From: Draconibacterium sp.
GTDB lineage: Bacteria; Bacteroidota; Bacteroidia; Bacteroidales; Prolixibacteraceae
Direction: 5' to 3'
Assembly: GCA_015493625.1 (NCBI GenBank)
Contig: WGCT01000107.1
Coordinates: 1 to 17,046 of the forward strand
Length of the DNA: 17,046 nt
Position numbers and translations under genes: made by a program. Position 1 is the first letter of the stretch. Every line of letters begins with the position of its first letter. The notes below the pieces were generated by a model. It was given only the letters and a program-made list of their open reading frames with translations. It was not told the DNA's origin and ran no database searches. This document shows positions 13,372-17,046 of this stretch, piece after piece.

Positions 13372-14301
13372 ATGGATTCCGATAAAATAGCAGACTCGAT
13401 AAAAGCAAAAGCGAAATCGTTGGGATTGCTGGAGTGCGAAATTATTCCGGCAACTTCGCTTAACGAAGAGAAAGAGCCTTTTTTAAATTGGCTAAACAAC
13501 AACTTGCACGCCGGGATGAGCTACATGGCACGTAATGTTGAAAAACGGCTCGACCCACGACTGCTATACGAAAATGCAAAAACAATAATTGTTGTCCTTC
13601 AAAACTATTTCCCAACCGAAATACAAACAGATTACACAGCTCCGGTACTTTCGAAATATGCCTACGGAATCGATTATCATTTTGTTTTGAAAGAGAAACT
13701 GAACAAATTACTCGCCTTTATTAAAAACGAAGTTGGCGACTGTAACGGGCGTGCATTTGTCGATTCGGCACCGGTTTTAGAACATGCATGGGCAAAAAGA
13801 GCGGGGCTGGGCTGGACAGGAAAAAACAGCCTGCTACTTTCGAAAAAACATGGCAGTTTCTTTTTTATTGGCGAACTTATTTTAGACATTGAATTGCCCT
13901 TCAGCAAAATTAATCGTGGAAAAAGTTATTGTGGAAACTGCACACGGTGCATCGATGCCTGCCCCACACAAGCTATTATAGCAAACGGTGTGGTTGATGC
14001 TAAAAAGTGCATTTCGTACCAAACAATAGAAAACAGAGGCGATATTGATAAAAGCTTAAAAGGCAAGCTGAATAACCGTATTTTTGGTTGCGACATCTGT
14101 CAGGATGTGTGCCCGTGGAATTCGAAACCCATTCCTCATTCCGAGCCGGCTTTCAATCCAAACAAAAAACTACTTGCCCTGTCGAAAAACGAATGGCACA
14201 CAATGGAGAAACCCCTTTTTAACGAATTGTTTAAAAACTCGCCGGTACTGCGAACAGGATTTAAAAAGCTAAAACAAAATCTCGATTTCCTGAACGATTA
14301 G
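13372..14301 (+). CDS. queG: Epoxyqueuosine reductase
   Basis: QueG reduces epoxyqueuosine to queuosine in the wobble position of GUN tRNAs, using cobalamin and two [4Fe-4S] clusters. In the 309-residue protein the N-terminal domain includes RAFVDSAPVLEHAWA (127-141), where Asp131 is the expected proton donor, and GLGWTGKN (145-152), part of the cobalamin site. The clusters are bound by Cys187, Cys190, Cys193 and Cys197 (CGNCTRCIDAC) and by Cys213, Cys240, Cys243 and Cys247 (GCDICQDVCPWN). Length is slightly short of enzymes carrying a C-terminal HEAT extension, as is common. It follows sufT by 54 bases, probably in the same transcript, and ends at a strong terminator. The other queuosine genes are not in the window. 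Confidence 0.97.
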   Translation: MDSDKIADSIKAKAKSLGLLECEIIPATSLNEEKEPFLNWLNNNLHAGMSYMARNVEKRLDPRLLYENAKTIIVVLQNYFPTEIQTDYTAPVLSKYAYGIDYHFVLKEKLNKLLAFIKNEVGDCNGRAFVDSAPVLEHAWAKRAGLGWTGKNSLLLSKKHGSFFFIGELILDIELPFSKINRGKSYCGNCTRCIDACPTQAIIANGVVDAKKCISYQTIENRGDIDKSLKGKLNNRIFGCDICQDVCPWNSKPIPHSEPAFNPNKKLLALSKNEWHTMEKPLFNELFKNSPVLRTGFKKLKQNLDFLND

Positions 14302-14377
14302 TTTTTTGGTATAGAAATTGCAATGCGCCCGATAAGTTTTAAATTAATAATTAAACAGCATTATTTTAAACGATACT

Positions 14378-14408
14378 AAACCACGGCTCCCCCGCCGTGG
14401 TTTCTTTC
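14378..14408 (+). terminator. Intrinsic terminator after queG
   Basis: AAACCACGGC (14378-14387) and GCCGTGGTTT (14394-14403) form a perfect ten-base stem around TCCCCC, followed by a T-rich tract. It closes the sufE-sufT-queG unit and excludes the GTG at 14397 as the glgB start. Confidence 0.92.
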
Positions 14409-14525
14409 TTTCAGCCTGCATGGGTTCTCCCTAATTTATCTTTATTATTTGTTGAACAAACTATTTTTTTATTCAAAATAGTCAATCTTCACGCGCTATT
14501 ATTTATCTTTATAAAAAATGAAAAT

Positions 14526-16541
14526 ATGAAGAGCGAAATACCAAAACTTGTTAAAGACGATAAATGGTTAGCACCTTTTTCTGAAATAATTATCAACCGC
14601 ATAAAAGAGGCCGACATAAAAGAGGCCGAGTTAACCGGCGAAAAATCGCTGGCCGATTTTGCCACCGGCCACCTCTATTTTGGATTACACAAAACTGTTG
14701 AGGGGTGGGTAATCCGGGAGTGGGCACCCAATGCCACACACATTTATTTAGTAGGCACATTTAACAATTGGGAGGAGAAAGAAGATTTTCTGTTTACCGG
14801 GTTAGAAAATGGTGTTTGGGAATTAAAACTTGAAAAAGAGGCACTGCACCACGAAGATTTGTATGCCCTTTCGGTGCACTGGGCAATTAACTTTGGGAAA
14901 CGAATTCCGGCGTGGGCAACCCGTGTTGTTCAAGATTCGAACACCCATATTTTTAATGCGCAGGTTTGGGCTCCCGAAAATCCTTACCGGTGGAAACTCC
15001 CCGATTTTAGGCGCGAAAACGAACCGGCTTTAATTTACGAAGCACACATTGGAATGGCCGGCGAAGAGGAACGCGTTCATACGTATAATGAATTTAGGGA
15101 AGAGATGCTGCCGCGAATTAAGGCAAACGGATACAATGTTATTCAGTTTATGGCCATTCCCGAACACCCTTATTATGGGAGTTTCGGATACCATGTTTCC
15201 AGCTTTTTTGCCCCCTCATCGCGATTTGGAACACCCGACGAACTGAAACAGTTAATCGATGCGGCACACGAAATGGGTATTGCCGTAATTATGGATTTGG
15301 TGCATTCGCACGCCGTTAAAAACGAAATTGAAGGGCTGGGAAATTACGACGGTTCGCGCTTTCAATTCTTTCACGATGGAGCAAAAGGCGACCACCCCGC
15401 GTGGGATTCGTACTGCTTTAACTACGGCAAAAATGAGGTACTGCATTTTCTTTTATCGAATATAAAATATTGGCTCGACGAGTTTAAGTTCGACGGTTAC
15501 CGTTTCGACGGGGTAACCAGCATGCTCTATTTCGACCACGGATTAGAGCGGGCATTTACAAGTTACGACGACTATTTTAACGCCGGAGTCGACCACGAAG
15601 CAACCACCTATTTTCGTATGGCAAACAAACTGATGAAACAGGTAAATGCAAATTCAATATCGGTTGCCGAAGATATGAGCGGAATGCCGGGACTTGCCGT
15701 TCCGGTTGACGATGGCGGGCTCGGGTTCGACTACCGGATGGCGATGGGCGTGCCCGATTTCTGGATAAAAACAATTAAAGAGAAATCGGACGACGAATGG
15801 GATGTGGGCGATATTTTTTACCAGCTCACATCGAAACGAATAGACGAAAAAGTGGTGAGTTACGCCGAGTCGCACGACCAGGCACTGGTGGGCGACAAAA
15901 CAATTATTTTCCGCTTAATCGACAAAGAGATGTATTTTAGTATGCGAAAAGACCAACCCAATTTAATTGTCGACCGCGGTATTGCTCTGCATAAAATGAT
16001 ACGGCTGGCAACGGCATCAACAGCCGGTGGCGCATACCTTAATTTTATGGGAAACGAGTTTGGGCATCCCGAGTGGATTGATTTTCCGCGCGAAGGAAAC
16101 GGCTGGTCGTATAAACATGCCCGGCGAATCTGGAGCATTGCCAACGACCCCGAACTGAAATTCCACTGGCTGTACGACTTCGATAAAGAGATGATTAACC
16201 TGATTAACAACAATAAATTACTTACTGTTCAGTCGGTTGATTTGGTGCTCGAAAACAAACCGGATAAAGTACTGGCTTTTCATCGCGGGCTGTTTCTGTT
16301 TGTCTTTAATTTTAACCCCACACAATCGTTTACCGACTACGGAATTCCGTTGGGTGCGGGCAAATACAAAGTGGTACTAAACACCGATTCGGGCAGGTTT
16401 GGCGGCAACGATTTGGTTGACGAACAGATTAGTTATTATACACTGCCCAGTGCAGGAATCACAAGTCAGCACTATTTAAAACTTTACCTGCCCGCCCGCA
16501 CTGCATTGGTTTTAAAGAAAGTTGATTTTGCTAGGGTTTAG
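14526..16541 (+). CDS. glgB: 1,4-alpha-glucan branching enzyme, eukaryote-type (GH13_8-like)
   Basis: The enzyme makes alpha-1,6 branches during glycogen synthesis. The 671-residue protein has a CBM48 domain (about 48-150, WVIREWAPNATHIYLVGTFN) and a GH13 barrel. Conserved regions are IMDLVHSHA (255-263), GYRFDGVTSMLY with nucleophile Asp328 (324-335), VAEDMSGMP with acid/base Glu382 (380-388), and YAESHDQALVGDKT with His450-Asp451 (446-459). These wordings match eukaryotic branching enzymes (subfamily GH13_8) rather than the E. coli GlgB type. The open frame extends upstream to a GTG at 14397, but that lies inside the queG terminator and adds a hydrophobic stretch unknown in the family, so ATG 14526 is chosen. 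No signal peptide is present. Two short copies of ATTTATCTTTAT (14434 and 14501) precede the gene; the second may include a -7-like element. Confidence 0.96.
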   Translation: MKSEIPKLVKDDKWLAPFSEIIINRIKEADIKEAELTGEKSLADFATGHLYFGLHKTVEGWVIREWAPNATHIYLVGTFNNWEEKEDFLFTGLENGVWELKLEKEALHHEDLYALSVHWAINFGKRIPAWATRVVQDSNTHIFNAQVWAPENPYRWKLPDFRRENEPALIYEAHIGMAGEEERVHTYNEFREEMLPRIKANGYNVIQFMAIPEHPYYGSFGYHVSSFFAPSSRFGTPDELKQLIDAAHEMGIAVIMDLVHSHAVKNEIEGLGNYDGSRFQFFHDGAKGDHPAWDSYCFNYGKNEVLHFLLSNIKYWLDEFKFDGYRFDGVTSMLYFDHGLERAFTSYDDYFNAGVDHEATTYFRMANKLMKQVNANSISVAEDMSGMPGLAVPVDDGGLGFDYRMAMGVPDFWIKTIKEKSDDEWDVGDIFYQLTSKRIDEKVVSYAESHDQALVGDKTIIFRLIDKEMYFSMRKDQPNLIVDRGIALHKMIRLATASTAGGAYLNFMGNEFGHPEWIDFPREGNGWSYKHARRIWSIANDPELKFHWLYDFDKEMINLINNNKLLTVQSVDLVLENKPDKVLAFHRGLFLFVFNFNPTQSFTDYGIPLGAGKYKVVLNTDSGRFGGNDLVDEQISYYTLPSAGITSQHYLKLYLPARTALVLKKVDFARV

Positions 16542-16641
16542 TTGGAAAGGTTTGTAGGTACATATATATTATAGTTAGGGGCAAGCTAAAAAGAGAAACC
16601 GAGAATGATAAATTTGCTACAAGAAAATATTGAAATGAAAA

Positions 16642-16724
16642 GCCAACGCACAAATAGCACATTTGTTTTTTGCCGACACACAGGCAAACCTCAAAAAACC
16701 AAAAGAGCTATTTTTCGCCAACGC
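16642..16724. repeat. Nested palindrome flanked by direct repeats
   Basis: GCCAACGC occurs at 16642-16649 and 16717-16724. Between the copies, AAATAGC (16652-16658) pairs with GCTATTT (16707-16713) as an outer stem, and TTTGCC (16669-16674) pairs with GGCAAA (16683-16688) as an inner stem with an eight-base loop. The organisation resembles REP-type intergenic elements or a small structured RNA. It lies in the 209-base gap between glgB and hsdR, which otherwise shows no gene. Confidence 0.5.
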
Positions 16725-16750
16725 TCGATGCTAAAAATGAGAATTGAAAT

Positions 16751-17046
16751 ATGAAAAATGAAGCTCATGCAAGAATAAAGATTAATAAACTGCTCGAAGA
16801 AGCAGGTTGGCGATTCTTTGACAATGAAGAAGGAAAAGCCAATATCTTACTTGAAAACTATGTCAAAATAACGCAGACAGAAGTTGATGCGTGGGGAAAT
16901 GACTTTGAAAAAACAAAAGGTGGTTCATTAGATTTTTTACTCGTTGACAACAACAATAAACCGATTTGTGTACTTGAAGCAAAAAAAGAAGATTTACACC
17001 CATTAGTAGCAAAAGAACAAGCAAGAAAATATGCAAAGACCGTAAA
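16751..17046 (+). CDS. hsdR: Type I restriction enzyme R subunit, N-terminal part (runs off window)
   Basis: Only the first 98 codons are present; the frame is still open at the window edge. The segment is the N-terminal nuclease domain of type I restriction R subunits (HSDR_N type). GGSLDFLLVD (57-66) and CVLEAKKEDLHPL (73-85) supply the PD-(D/E)xK catalytic residues Asp61, Glu76 and Lys78, and KEQARKYAKTV (88-98) is the family segment that follows. The complete protein would continue into a superfamily 2 helicase and would need HsdM and HsdS partners outside the window. An in-frame TGA at 16745 makes ATG 16751 the first possible start. It directly follows a palindromic repeat element, consistent with a defence gene in a variable site. 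Confidence 0.85.
   Translation, partial: MKNEAHARIKINKLLEEAGWRFFDNEEGKANILLENYVKITQTEVDAWGNDFEKTKGGSLDFLLVDNNNKPICVLEAKKEDLHPLVAKEQARKYAKTV

Noticed and set aside
14397..14525. Upstream GTG start extending glgB by 43 codons
   Set aside because: The GTG lies in the 3' arm of the perfect queG terminator stem and the extension is hydrophobic and unlike branching enzymes.

Overview
The window looks like a chromosomal stretch from a member of the Bacteroidota, probably near the Marinilabiliales/Prolixibacteraceae. That placement is inference. It rests on moderately AT-rich DNA, near absence of Shine-Dalgarno sequences, several promoters of the Bacteroidota form TTG-N17-19-TAnnTTTG, and the gene set: a B12-dependent class II ribonucleotide reductase, a eukaryote-type branching enzyme and a fused CrtYc/CrtYd-type cyclase. 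I see no tRNA, rRNA, CRISPR array, transposase or phage gene.

Layout. Positions 1-602 hold no convincing gene but contain a dispersed-repeat-like sequence and an inverted repeat. A well-formed promoter (557-586) then starts a two-gene unit: an unrecognised membrane-anchored protein abutting a cytoplasmic type I pullulanase (pulA). Convergent with it, and overlapping its last bases, is a class II-like Fic protein. Next, on the minus strand, come a divergent alanine-dehydrogenase-family protein and tsaE (tRNA t6A synthesis). gcvH (glycine cleavage H protein) is divergent from tsaE and is separated by a strong bidirectional terminator from nrdJ. Upstream of nrdJ on the same strand lie waaA (Kdo transferase) and a two-repeat lycopene-cyclase-type membrane protein.

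A divergent isoprenylcysteine-methyltransferase-like membrane protein and a bidirectional terminator separate that block from a minus-strand rubrerythrin gene. Divergent from rubrerythrin is a unit of sufE, sufT and queG (Fe-S cluster assembly, then the Fe-S and cobalamin enzyme of queuosine synthesis), closed by a clean terminator. The branching enzyme glgB follows, then a nested-palindrome intergenic element, then the first 98 codons of a type I restriction R subunit (hsdR) that runs off the window.

How the genes fit together: pulA and glgB are cytoplasmic alpha-glucan debranching and branching enzymes at opposite ends of the window, so they mark glycogen metabolism. NrdJ and QueG both need cobalamin. 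SufE, SufT, QueG and rubrerythrin form an iron-sulfur and oxidative-stress neighbourhood. Most of the window is ordinary housekeeping. The items most worth a second look are the alanine-dehydrogenase relative that has lost all the classical catalytic residues, the palindrome inside the rubrerythrin promoter, the tandem repeat at the gcvH promoter, the orphan two-repeat cyclase beside waaA, and the palindromic element before hsdR.
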